Made by a program: the position numbers and the translations under genes
Shown here: positions 34,029 to 41,705 of the stretch, piece by piece
Numbering within the stretch: position 1 is the first letter of the stretch
Layout: the number at the start of each line of letters is the position of its first letter
The notes under the pieces: generated by a model
Seen by the model: the letters and a program-made list of their open reading frames with translations, nothing else
The model's database searches: none
What the model was told of the DNA's origin: nothing
NCBI RefSeq assembly: GCF_009936275.1
Contig: NZ_AP019797.1
Span: forward strand, 2,835,890 to 2,899,889
Direction of reading: 5' to 3'
From: Rhodothermus marinus
GTDB taxonomy: Bacteria; Bacteroidota; Rhodothermia; Rhodothermales; Rhodothermaceae
DNA: 64,000 nucleotides

Positions 34029-34993
34029 TGCGCCACCTGCTGCTCGGACTGCTGCTTCTGCTGGGCTCGGCCGCGGCCGCACGCGGCCAGACGCCGCCCG
34101 AAGCCTACCTGTCGGCCGACACGGTGGCCGTCGGCGAACACTTCACGCTGACGCTGCACGTCGAACGTCCCGCCACCGCCCGACTGGAAGTGCCCACCGA
34201 CAGCCTGCTGGGCGACCTGTACGTGCTCGAAGGGCCGCTGCGCTACAGCCGCCCGCTTGGCGGCGGCCGCCTGCGCGACAGCATCGTCTACGTGGTCACC
34301 ACGTTCGCGCTCGACTCGGCACGGGTGCCGCCGCTGCCACTCGTGCTCCACACCGAGACCGAACGGTACCGGCTGACCACACCGCCGCTCCGGGTGGCCG
34401 TCCGGTCCATCGTCCCGCCGGACGCCGAAGACATTCGCGACCTGGCCCCGCTCGTGGAGTTTCCGGCCGCCCGGTGGCCCTGGCTGGCGGGTACCGCCCT
34501 GCTGGCGCTGTTGCTCGGGCTGGCCGCCTACCTCTGGCTGCGGCGACGACGTTCGGTCGTTCCGCCCCCACCGCCCCCGGCGCCCCGTCCCGATCCCTAC
34601 CGGGTGGCCCTGGAACAACTGGCCGCGCTGGAGCCGCTGGCCGCACAGACGCCCGTCAAGCCTTTCTATGTGGCGCTGGCCGACGTGCTGCGCGGCTATC
34701 TGGAAGATCGCCTGGCGCTTCCGGCCCGCCACCTGACCACGCGCGAACTCATCGCTCACCTCGAGCGGTATCCCTCCCGGCACGTGGCCGGGCTGGCCGT
34801 GCCGATCCGACAGGTGCTCGAAGCGGCTGATCTGGTCAAATTCGCCGGTCGCACCTATCCGCCCGAGTACAACCGCCAGGTGCTGGCCGTCACCCGCACC
34901 CTGATCGAACGGCTGGAACTGAGCGTCCGGGTCGGCACTTCGACCCCGTCGGACGGTTCACCCATGCACGCAGTCCGATCCGGAAAGTCATGA
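34028..34993 (+). CDS. BatD/DUF4381-like membrane protein
   Basis: 321 residues. Signal peptide (LLLGLLLLLGSAAAARGQ), periplasmic beta domain (about 22-150; VAVGEHFTLTLHVERPATARLEV region), membrane helix at about 153-173 (WLAGTALLALLLGLAAYLWL), a proline linker and a cytosolic helical domain (KPFYVALADVLRGYLEDR, TTRELIAHL). This layout is that of the BatD/DUF4381 proteins found with DUF58 and MoxR. Coupled to DUF58 (TGATG) and to the sirtuin (ATGA). Confidence 0.85.
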   Translation: MRHLLLGLLLLLGSAAAARGQTPPEAYLSADTVAVGEHFTLTLHVERPATARLEVPTDSLLGDLYVLEGPLRYSRPLGGGRLRDSIVYVVTTFALDSARVPPLPLVLHTETERYRLTTPPLRVAVRSIVPPDAEDIRDLAPLVEFPAARWPWLAGTALLALLLGLAAYLWLRRRRSVVPPPPPPAPRPDPYRVALEQLAALEPLAAQTPVKPFYVALADVLRGYLEDRLALPARHLTTRELIAHLERYPSRHVAGLAVPIRQVLEAADLVKFAGRTYPPEYNRQVLAVTRTLIERLELSVRVGTSTPSDGSPMHAVRSGKS

Positions 34994-35760
34994 GTAAAGA
35001 AACCTTCGCCTTCCCTCCAGAACTGATCGAACGGCTGGCGCGGGCGCGTTCGGTGGCCGTGCTGACGGGTGCGGGCATCAGCGCCGAAAGCGGTGTGCCG
35101 ACATTCCGCGACCCCGGCGGCCTCTGGGAACGCTTTCGACCCGAGGAACTGGCCAACGTGCAGGCTTTCCTGCGCAACCCCGATCTCGTGCAGCGCTGGT
35201 ACGCCTACCGCCGCAGGCTCGTCCGCGAAGTACAGCCCAACCCGGGGCATTATGCGCTGGTGGAACTGGAACGCATGGTGCCGGACTTCACGCTCATCAC
35301 ACAGAACGTGGACAACCTGCACCGCCGGGCCGGTAGCCAGCACGTCGTGGAGCTGCACGGCAACCTGCTGCGCAGCTACTGCATCGACTGCGGCCGCCCG
35401 GCCGACGAAGTGGATCTGGAAGCGGCCGCCGAAGGTAAGCCTGCCCGTTGTCCGACCTGCGGCGGGCTGATCCGGCCGGATGTGGTCTGGTTCGGCGAAA
35501 TGCTCCCGGAAGAAGCTCTGGCCGAAGCCTACGCTGCCTGCGAACGAGCCGAGGTGTTTCTGAGCGTCGGCACCAGCGCCGTGGTTTATCCGGCCGCCGG
35601 GCTCCCGCTCGAAGCGAAGCGGGCCGGCGCCTACGTGGCCGAAATCAACCTGCAGCCGAGCGCCATCGCGGACGAAATGGATGCGCTACTGCTGGGCAAG
35701 GCCGGCGAGATTCTGCCCGCGCTCGTCGAAGCCGTCCGCCAGGCACGCGACGCCGGCTGA
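34990..35760 (+). CDS. cobB: NAD-dependent protein deacylase, sirtuin
   Basis: 256 residues. NAD-binding TGAGISAESGVPTFRDPGG region begins near residue 22, TQNVDNLH carries the catalytic Asn/Asp, VELHGN the catalytic His, and two cysteine pairs (CIDCG and CPTCGG) bind zinc. A class III/U bacterial CobB. Removes acetyl or other acyl groups from lysine with NAD+. ATGA overlap with the BatD-like gene makes it the third gene of that operon, an unusual placement. Confidence 0.95.
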   Translation: MSKETFAFPPELIERLARARSVAVLTGAGISAESGVPTFRDPGGLWERFRPEELANVQAFLRNPDLVQRWYAYRRRLVREVQPNPGHYALVELERMVPDFTLITQNVDNLHRRAGSQHVVELHGNLLRSYCIDCGRPADEVDLEAAAEGKPARCPTCGGLIRPDVVWFGEMLPEEALAEAYAACERAEVFLSVGTSAVVYPAAGLPLEAKRAGAYVAEINLQPSAIADEMDALLLGKAGEILPALVEAVRQARDAG

Positions 35761-35772
35761 CGCCGCCCCGGC

Positions 35773-36159
35773 TCATCTGAAAAAGGCGAAAAGAATGGCG
35801 AGAAGCGTGCCGAGCTGACCCACCCAGAAGATAAACATCCACCGAATCAGGTCGGCGCGCATCCCGGCCATCTGGGTGCTCAACTTCACCTCCAGGCGAG
35901 CGACCTCTTCGGTGATGCGGTGATCCAACCGTTTTTCTGTCTCGGCCAGCAATACCTCCAGCCGAGCCACTTCCTCCGCAATTCGTTTATCCAGTCGGGC
36001 GCCCTCCTCGGTCACCCGCCGCTCAAAGCGTTCTTCCAGAATGCCCAGCAGGTTGTCCCGCTCGTGATGGGCTGCTTCGTTCAAAAGCGCGATGAGCGCC
36101 TCGACGCCATCGTCGCCAAGCTTCTCACGCAGAACTTTCGGAACGGTCAGAATCGCCAT
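35773..36159 (-). CDS. LA_3696-like coiled-coil protein with C-terminal membrane anchor
   Basis: 128 residues. N-terminal helix (MAILTVPKVLREKLGDDGVEALIALLNEA), a long heptad coiled coil with repeated RITEEVARLEV and RIAEEVARLEV segments (about 45-95), then a membrane helix (MFIFWVGQLGTLLAILFAFF, about 107-126). Resembles the LA_3696 / CCDC90-like families of unknown function, which often occur in multicopy in Bacteroidota and Leptospira. Convergent with cobB. Confidence 0.8.
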   Translation of the reverse strand: MAILTVPKVLREKLGDDGVEALIALLNEAAHHERDNLLGILEERFERRVTEEGARLDKRIAEEVARLEVLLAETEKRLDHRITEEVARLEVKLSTQMAGMRADLIRWMFIFWVGQLGTLLAILFAFFR

Positions 36160-36407
36160 AAGCCCGGAGTGGAAAATGCCGCTTCAGAGGAAATTCACGT
36201 ATTTTCAGGAAAGTTCCTCATCTACTTTCTCAATAGCGCATGTGAGCAAGCACGGGCGCACACGACGGTGCGCCCCTACAGATCCTTGACGTAGGGGCGG
36301 ACCCCTGTGTCCGCCCGATCATACCCGCCGGATCACGTCCGCCACACGGGGTGTGGCATCCTCAGGCACCAGTTCAGCGATCCCTTATCAGCAATCACCT
36401 CGCAGAA
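36160..36407. other. Intergenic region with chained palindromes
   Basis: No gene seen in about 250 bp. It holds at least four inverted repeats in series between 36254 and 36357, annotated separately, and AT-richer flanks. The promoter of the coiled-coil gene should lie at its left edge. Confidence 0.5.
36254..36357. repeat. Cluster of palindromic (REP-like) elements
   Basis: GGGCGCAC (36254-36261) pairs with GTGCGCCC (36268-36275). CCCCTAC (36273-36279) pairs with GTAGGGG (36291-36297). GGGCGGAC (36295-36302) pairs with GTCCGCCC (36309-36316). GCCACAC (36341-36347) pairs with GTGTGGC (36351-36357). GTAGGGGCGGAC-type palindromes occur as dispersed intergenic elements in many thermophiles. Confidence 0.7.
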
Positions 36408-36436
36408 CAAAAAAAGCCCTGACCAACGCCAGGGCC
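36408..36436 (-). terminator. Rho-independent terminator after nifU-like gene
   Basis: GCCCTG (36416-36421) pairs with CAGGGC (36430-36435) with an 8-nt loop. On the minus strand it is followed by seven T. It lies 24 bp after the NifU-like stop. Confidence 0.8.
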
Positions 36437-36459
36437 TTCGTTCAAGGCAGCGCCATGGT

Positions 36460-36750
36460 TCAACTGGTCGCCTGAACGGCTTCGACGCGGGTGATCTCGG
36501 GAACGGCCCGCTTGAGCACCTGTTCGATCCCGGCGCGAAGCGTCATCAGGCTCATGGGACAGGTGCCGCAGGCGCCCAGCAATTCCAGCTCGACCACGTA
36601 GTCTTCGGTCACGTTCAGCAGCCGCACCGATCCGCCGTCGGTCATCAGATAGGGGCGGATCATGTCGAGCGCTTCTTCGATGCGGCGATGGAGTTCCGGG
36701 TCGTCGGGCGCCAGCGGTCCGGTCGTGTGGGTGGTTTTCGTATCGGCCAT
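36460..36750 (-). CDS. NifU C-terminal domain Fe-S scaffold protein
   Basis: 96 residues, only the NifU C-terminal domain. It has IRPYLMTDGGSVRLL and the cluster motif CGTCPMS (C-x2-C). This is the Nfu-type scaffold that holds or transfers Fe-S clusters. A GTG nine bases upstream could also start it; ATG at 36750 fits better. It follows mrp by 62 bp, and both act in Fe-S assembly. Confidence 0.93.
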   Translation of the reverse strand: MADTKTTHTTGPLAPDDPELHRRIEEALDMIRPYLMTDGGSVRLLNVTEDYVVELELLGACGTCPMSLMTLRAGIEQVLKRAVPEITRVEAVQATS

Positions 36751-36812
36751 GATGCGCACAGTTGCGTCTGCTGCTTTCAGAAAAACCCCTTAGCCGACGA
36801 ATTGTTGCCGGT

Positions 36813-37916
36813 TTAGCGATAGAGGATCTCGACCCGCTGCGTCGGGGGCTGCTCGGCGTTGCGCAGGTTGACCTGTTCGACCACCTGCTCGGCCAGCCGG
36901 TAGAATGCCCTGGCCGAGGCGCTTTCGGGCTCGGCCAGCACGATCGGCTTGCCGAGGTCGCCGCCCTCGCGCACGGCTTCTTCGATGGGGATTTCGCCCA
37001 GGAAGGGCACGTCCAGTTCCTCGGCCAGCCGACGGGCGCCCCCACGCCCGAAGATGTAGTATTTGCGGTCGGGCAGATCCGGCGGTGAGAAATAGGCCAT
37101 GTTTTCGACGATACCCAGCACGGGCACCTGCACGTTGTGGAACATGGCCACGCCCTTGCGGGCGTCGGCCAGTGCCACCGGCTGCGGGGTCGAGACGATG
37201 ACGGCGCCGGTCAGTGCGATGGACTGGACGATGGTCAGCGGCACGTCGCCCGTACCCGGCGGCAGGTCGAGGATCAGGTAGTCGAGCTCACCCCAGTCGG
37301 CTTCGCCCAGAAACTGGCGCAGCGCCTTGGCCACCATGGGACCGCGCCAGATGACGGCCTGTTCGGGATCGACGATGAAGCCCATCGAGAGCAGGCGCAC
37401 GTTGTGCCGCACCAGCGGCACGATCTTGCGCTGCTCGTTGACGCGCGGCTTTTCGTCGCGCACGCCGAACATGGTGGGCACCGACGGCCCGTAGATGTCG
37501 GCGTCGAGCAGGCCCACGACGTAGCCCTGCTGCGCCAGCGCCACGGCCAGGTTGACGGCCACCGTGCTTTTGCCCACGCCGCCCTTGCCGGAGGCCACCG
37601 CGATGAAGTTCAGCACGCCTTCGGGTTGCACCGACGGCATGGGGCCGCCGCCCTGCACCTCCAGGCCGATCATTTCGGCGTCGGTGTCGATCTGCACCGC
37701 CAGTTCCGGTCCGAAGGCTTCCTGCAGCAGCTTCCGGCACTGCTCGGGCGCCTGCCGGGCGAAGTCGGTATCAGGCCGGTTGAAGACCAGCGTAAACGAA
37801 ACGCGTCCGTCTTCCACACGCAGGTTGCGCACCATCTTGAGCCGCACGATGTCGCGGCCGCGCTCCGGCTCGACGACGCGCGCGAGCACACGCAGCACTT
37901 CCTGAGGGGTGGGCAT
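36813..37916 (-). CDS. Mrp/NBP35-type P-loop ATPase (Fe-S carrier)
   Basis: 367 residues. N-terminal MIP18/DUF59 domain (about 1-90), then the ParA-like ATPase with deviant Walker A GKGGVGKSTV (about 109-118), DADIYGPSVP, and DLPPGTGDVPLT. Apo-carrier function in Fe-S cluster maturation is known for the family. The usual CxxC cluster ligand motif after VENMAYF is absent; the segment reads SPPDLPDRKYYIF. Upstream of the NifU-like gene. Confidence 0.93.
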   Translation of the reverse strand: MPTPQEVLRVLARVVEPERGRDIVRLKMVRNLRVEDGRVSFTLVFNRPDTDFARQAPEQCRKLLQEAFGPELAVQIDTDAEMIGLEVQGGGPMPSVQPEGVLNFIAVASGKGGVGKSTVAVNLAVALAQQGYVVGLLDADIYGPSVPTMFGVRDEKPRVNEQRKIVPLVRHNVRLLSMGFIVDPEQAVIWRGPMVAKALRQFLGEADWGELDYLILDLPPGTGDVPLTIVQSIALTGAVIVSTPQPVALADARKGVAMFHNVQVPVLGIVENMAYFSPPDLPDRKYYIFGRGGARRLAEELDVPFLGEIPIEEAVREGGDLGKPIVLAEPESASARAFYRLAEQVVEQVNLRNAEQPPTQRVEILYR

Positions 37917-37985
37917 GGCGCTGAGGGTTCTGGCTTGTTCAGGGTGGCGCGAGTTGGGACCGCAGCCTGCCCGAATTGTTCCATT

Positions 37986-38900
37986 TCAGCGGCGGGCCAG
38001 ATGGCGAAGGATCAGTCCGTGCCGCAGTCCGAAGGGGCTGACGTGGCAGACCTGCCAGCCGCCCCAGGCCATGACTTCGTGCAACAACAGCGCGCCCATC
38101 GGGAGCACATCGGCCCGGCCGGCCAGCAGTTCGGGCCAGAGCGCCCGCACGGCATCGGTCGGCATCTGCAGCAATCGGTCGCGCCAGGCGGCTACGGCGG
38201 CACGCGTCAGCGCAACCGGCGCCGGAAGCGGGAAGCGGCGCGCCTCCAGCGCGGCCAGCGACACGCAGGTACCGGCTACCCCCACCAGCACCGGTGCCGA
38301 CGGCGGAATGATTTCGGCCAGCACTTTCCGGATCTGGCGCTGCGCCTCGGCAACGGCCTCAAGCGGTGGGGGCATTTCCGAAAAACAGCGCTCGGTCAGG
38401 CGCACCGTGCCGAGCGGCAGGCTCCGGGCAAACGTAATGGCGACGGTACCGTCAGGCCGACGCGTGCCCGCCACCAGCTCGGTCGAGCCGCCGCCGATGT
38501 CCACGGCCAGGCAGGGCCCTTCGGGCAGGCCGGGGGCGGCCAGCGCACCGGCCAGGCTCCACCGGGCTTCCTCGTCGCCGGAGATCACTTCGAGCTCGAC
38601 GCCCAGCACTTCGCGCACCACTTCGGCCACAGCCTGCGCGTTGCGGGCTTCGCGCGTGGCACTGGTAGCCGCCACGATGCAGGCTTCGACGGCATGCGCC
38701 CGGAGCGCGTCGCGATAGGCTTCCAGCGTGCGGTGGAGTCGCTCCAGCGCGGCCGGACCGATCGTGCCGGTACGCTCCAGTCCTTCTCCCAACCGCACGA
38801 ACCGCTCGGCCTCGTAGCGGGGTTGCAGCCGCCCGTCGGCCACCTCGGCGATGAGCAGCAGGGCCGTATTGGTGCCCAGGTCGATCGCGGCCAGCCGCAC
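37986..38900 (-). CDS. Ppx/GppA family phosphatase
   Basis: 304 residues, the short form with the two actin-like ASKHA domains only. MRLAAIDLGTNTALLLIAEV at the start contains phosphate-binding loop 1; EVISGDEEARWSLAG and VDIGGGSTEL are the other signatures. Hydrolyses polyphosphate or pppGpp. GTG start at 38900, four bp after the prmA stop, so it is probably cotranscribed with prmA. Confidence 0.92.
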   Translation of the reverse strand: MRLAAIDLGTNTALLLIAEVADGRLQPRYEAERFVRLGEGLERTGTIGPAALERLHRTLEAYRDALRAHAVEACIVAATSATREARNAQAVAEVVREVLGVELEVISGDEEARWSLAGALAAPGLPEGPCLAVDIGGGSTELVAGTRRPDGTVAITFARSLPLGTVRLTERCFSEMPPPLEAVAEAQRQIRKVLAEIIPPSAPVLVGVAGTCVSLAALEARRFPLPAPVALTRAAVAAWRDRLLQMPTDAVRALWPELLAGRADVLPMGALLLHEVMAWGGWQVCHVSPFGLRHGLILRHLARR

Positions 38901-38904
38901 GGTT

Positions 38905-39789
38905 TCAGACCGTTCGTTTCAGCATGACGGCCCACCAGGCGTTCTCCGTCGCCTCGTGGATGGGCTCCAGATCGTGCGCGGCCGCCGTCTCCAGCATCAG
39001 CTCGCGCTCCTCGCGCAGCAGCCCTGAGAGCAGCACGTAGCCGGTGGGACGCACCTTTTCCCGAAAAGCCGGCAGCAACTCGCAGAGCACGCGCCGGTGA
39101 ATGTTGGCGAGAATCAGATCGAAGTCGCGCTCGGGCACCACCTCGATGGATCCCTGTCGGAACTCGACGCGGTCGGCCACGCCGTTGCGGGCGAAGTTTT
39201 CCTGCGCATTTTCGGCCGCCCAGGGGTCGATGTCGAACGCAATGGCCGAGCCGGCCCCCAGCTTCAGCGCGGCAATGGTCAGAATGCCCGTTCCGGTGCC
39301 GGCGTCGAGCACCCGGGCGCCCGGCTCCACGCAGTCGGGCAGCATCTGCAGCAGCAGACGCGTACTTTCGTGGTAGCCGGTGCCGAAGCTCATTTTCGGA
39401 TCGATCTCCAGCACGATGTGCGTGGCGTAGGCCTCGGGCACGGCATGCCAGCTCGGCTTGATCAGAAACGGTCCGACCGCGATGGGCTGCAGCTGCGACT
39501 CCCAGCGGGCGTTCCAGTTTTCCGGCTCGATCGTGCGCACCTCGATCTCGTCGGGCAGTCCCTGACGACGCAGCAGGTCACGCACGGCTTCCCGGACGGC
39601 CGCCCGCCACTGGGAGGCCGGCATGTAGGCTTTCAGACGATCGGGTTCCTCCCAGAAGGCCTCGAAACCCAGCGCGTCGAGCTGAATGACCAGCGGATCG
39701 TGGAGCGCCTCGGGCACGGGCAGCACCACCTCGATCGTCGGTTCACTGATTGAGACGCTCAATCCGGAGTCCCCAGGCTTCGGGTTCAT
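38905..39789 (-). CDS. prmA: Ribosomal protein L11 methyltransferase
   Basis: About 294 residues. N-terminal substrate domain, WNARWESQLQPIAVG, the family segment DPKMSFGTGYHESTRL, SAM motif LDAGTGTGILTIAA, FDIDPWA and the NIHR motif corresponding to the NPPY-like site. Trimethylates L11. The start is uncertain: ATG at 39789 overlaps the upstream repeat protein by 47 bp, ATG at 39822 or TTG at 39762 are possible. The family usually begins just before TIEVVLPV, so a later start is plausible. Confidence 0.93.
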   Translation of the reverse strand: MNPKPGDSGLSVSISEPTIEVVLPVPEALHDPLVIQLDALGFEAFWEEPDRLKAYMPASQWRAAVREAVRDLLRRQGLPDEIEVRTIEPENWNARWESQLQPIAVGPFLIKPSWHAVPEAYATHIVLEIDPKMSFGTGYHESTRLLLQMLPDCVEPGARVLDAGTGTGILTIAALKLGAGSAIAFDIDPWAAENAQENFARNGVADRVEFRQGSIEVVPERDFDLILANIHRRVLCELLPAFREKVRPTGYVLLSGLLREERELMLETAAAHDLEPIHEATENAWWAVMLKRTV

Positions 39790-41497
39790 CGGGTGCCGGA
39801 TATTCGAACTGTCCATAGGCATGCGAAAAATCGGTCCGAAAATGCGCCGTGTAGGAGCCGGGCGGCAGCGTCAGCGTCGTGTCGGCCAGCCGGTTACGCG
39901 CATCACCACCGGCCGGGCGTGTGTGTTCCCAGGTCATCTCCCAGACGACCTCGCCCGTGCCGGTGCGTTCGATCCAGCCGTAATCGTACCGTCCGCTGAT
40001 CGACAGTTCGCCCACCGCCCGGATGCGCAGCCGCGTGGGCCGGTCTAAAGTAAACGCCTGAACGCGATGTTCGTTGTTGCCGACGCGGGTCAGATCGACG
40101 AGCACCCGACCGGCAGGCAGCGGCGCGACGGTCGTGGTCGGCGGGCTTTCGGAAGTCGGCGGGGCCGCCTCGTCCAACAGGTGCAGTGCCTCCGGACCGG
40201 GCGCAAGCACGAAGAGCGTCACGCCCCAGCGCTCGGGGTGCTCGGGTTGTCCGTTGCGCCAGTCGCCGTAGGCATGGGAGTCGTCCGTGCGGTAGTGCAG
40301 CGTGTAGCGGCCGGGCCCGAGCACGAGCGCGGCAATTTCCAGGCGGTTGTTGGGATGGCCGCCGGCCGGGACCGAGTGGCTGCGGCGCATTTCCCAGACC
40401 ACGGCGCCCGTGCTGTCGGTCAGCCAGGCATAGTCGTAGCGGCGATTGCGGGTGCCCAGCTCGCCCAGTGCATAGAGCAGGACTGACACGCTGTCGGCCG
40501 CGACGAAGTCGGCGCGGCGATTTTCATCGTTGCCGACGGCCGTCAGTTGCAGGACAGGCTGCAGCCGCTCCCAGGGATCGAAAAGGGCCACGCTTGTGTC
40601 TTCCGGATGCATCCGCCAGAGCGTCAGCCCCCAGGCGGCCGGATCGAGCGGTGGGTTGAAGCGCCAGTTGCCGAAGGCGTGGGCGTCGTCGGTCTGAAAC
40701 CAGGCGCGATAGAGGCCGGGCGCCAGCGTCAGCGTGTCCAGCACCTGTCGGTTGCCGTGCCAGCCACCGGCCGGGCGGGTCTGCGCGTAGGTCATCTCCC
40801 AGACGCGCCGGCCTTCAGGAAGCTGCTCGATCCATCCGTAGTCGGCCGGCTCCGGATCGAACTCGCCCACCGCATAAAGGCGGACGCGCGTGGGGGCCTG
40901 CACCTCCAGCAGCACCATGCGGGCCATGGCCGAAGGCATGGGCGCGGCGGTCCAGAGCAGCGCCGGTCCGCCGGGAGGCAGTGGCCGATCGTCTTCCAGT
41001 CGAAGCGCGGCCACGTCGTCCAGCACCTGAAAGCGCAGCGTCCAGTCGCGACGACTGCGTGCCCAGGGCGCTTCGGGCGAGAGCCAGGCCCAGAAACCGG
41101 TGCGGCGTGACACGTCGCCCTGCGTGGTGAAAAAGACATCGTAGCGGCCGGGTGCCAGGCGAAGCGTATCGCGCACCCGGAAGCGCAGCGACTCGGTGCC
41201 GGGCGGCGGTTGCATCTGCCAGACGACGTGCCGATCGGCCGTGCGCAGCAGCCAGCCATAGGCGGCCGGTGCCGCTTCTTGCCCTTCGCCCGATCGGGCC
41301 CCGACGCCTTCCAGCACCAACCGGACCGGACGCGCGACCACCAGCACGCGGTGGTACAGGGCACCCGGCGCCATGTCGGCAAACACGACGACCTCGCCGG
41401 CCGGATGCGCCCGTCGCTGGCAGGCACGCAGGCCCACCAGCAACGCCAGCAACACCAGCACGACAAGCTGCCAGCGGATAAACGTGGTTCGCGACAT
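39743..41497 (-). CDS. Membrane-anchored protein with four repeats, unknown function
   Basis: 584 residues. One N-terminal membrane helix (LVVLVLLALLVGL, about 11-23), then four related units of about 115 residues at roughly 45-165, 185-300, 315-432 and 465-582. Each contains Y-x-W-[IL], VW-[EQ]-M, N-R near a TLxLxPGxY strand and, in units 2-4, TDDSHAYGxW. Unit 1 is the most diverged and lacks the last motif. No family recognised; the all-beta repeats suggest a periplasmic binding or structural role. Upstream of and overlapping prmA; a Pro/Thr-rich linker lies at about 445-462. Confidence 0.85.
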   Translation of the reverse strand: MSRTTFIRWQLVVLVLLALLVGLRACQRRAHPAGEVVVFADMAPGALYHRVLVVARPVRLVLEGVGARSGEGQEAAPAAYGWLLRTADRHVVWQMQPPPGTESLRFRVRDTLRLAPGRYDVFFTTQGDVSRRTGFWAWLSPEAPWARSRRDWTLRFQVLDDVAALRLEDDRPLPPGGPALLWTAAPMPSAMARMVLLEVQAPTRVRLYAVGEFDPEPADYGWIEQLPEGRRVWEMTYAQTRPAGGWHGNRQVLDTLTLAPGLYRAWFQTDDAHAFGNWRFNPPLDPAAWGLTLWRMHPEDTSVALFDPWERLQPVLQLTAVGNDENRRADFVAADSVSVLLYALGELGTRNRRYDYAWLTDSTGAVVWEMRRSHSVPAGGHPNNRLEIAALVLGPGRYTLHYRTDDSHAYGDWRNGQPEHPERWGVTLFVLAPGPEALHLLDEAAPPTSESPPTTTVAPLPAGRVLVDLTRVGNNEHRVQAFTLDRPTRLRIRAVGELSISGRYDYGWIERTGTGEVVWEMTWEHTRPAGGDARNRLADTTLTLPPGSYTAHFRTDFSHAYGQFEYPAPDEPEAWGLRIERLNQ

Positions 41498-41705
41498 GGC
41501 AGGGCCTCACCGGTTCGGGATCGGGCGTACGCGCACCGTCGGCCAAAAGTTACAACGACGTATACGCGCCGCCCTGCCCCTGGCGTTGTATTGATCAGAA
41601 AAAAAGCGTAACAAAGGCCCGCCGTTTTCAGTATGATGCAGACGACCGCGCACAGGCGGGCTTCGGATCGAGATTGCTTCGCGCCACGGAATTTTTCAGG
41701 TCTGC

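Noticed and set aside
33150-35760. DUF58-Sir2 operon as an anti-phage system
   Set aside because: The sirtuin is a canonical zinc-binding CobB rather than a defence-type SIR2, and no other defence gene is near.
36813-37916. Mrp gene as a damaged pseudogene
   Set aside because: The frame and all ATPase motifs are intact; only the CxxC is missing, which I believe occurs in other Bacteroidota.
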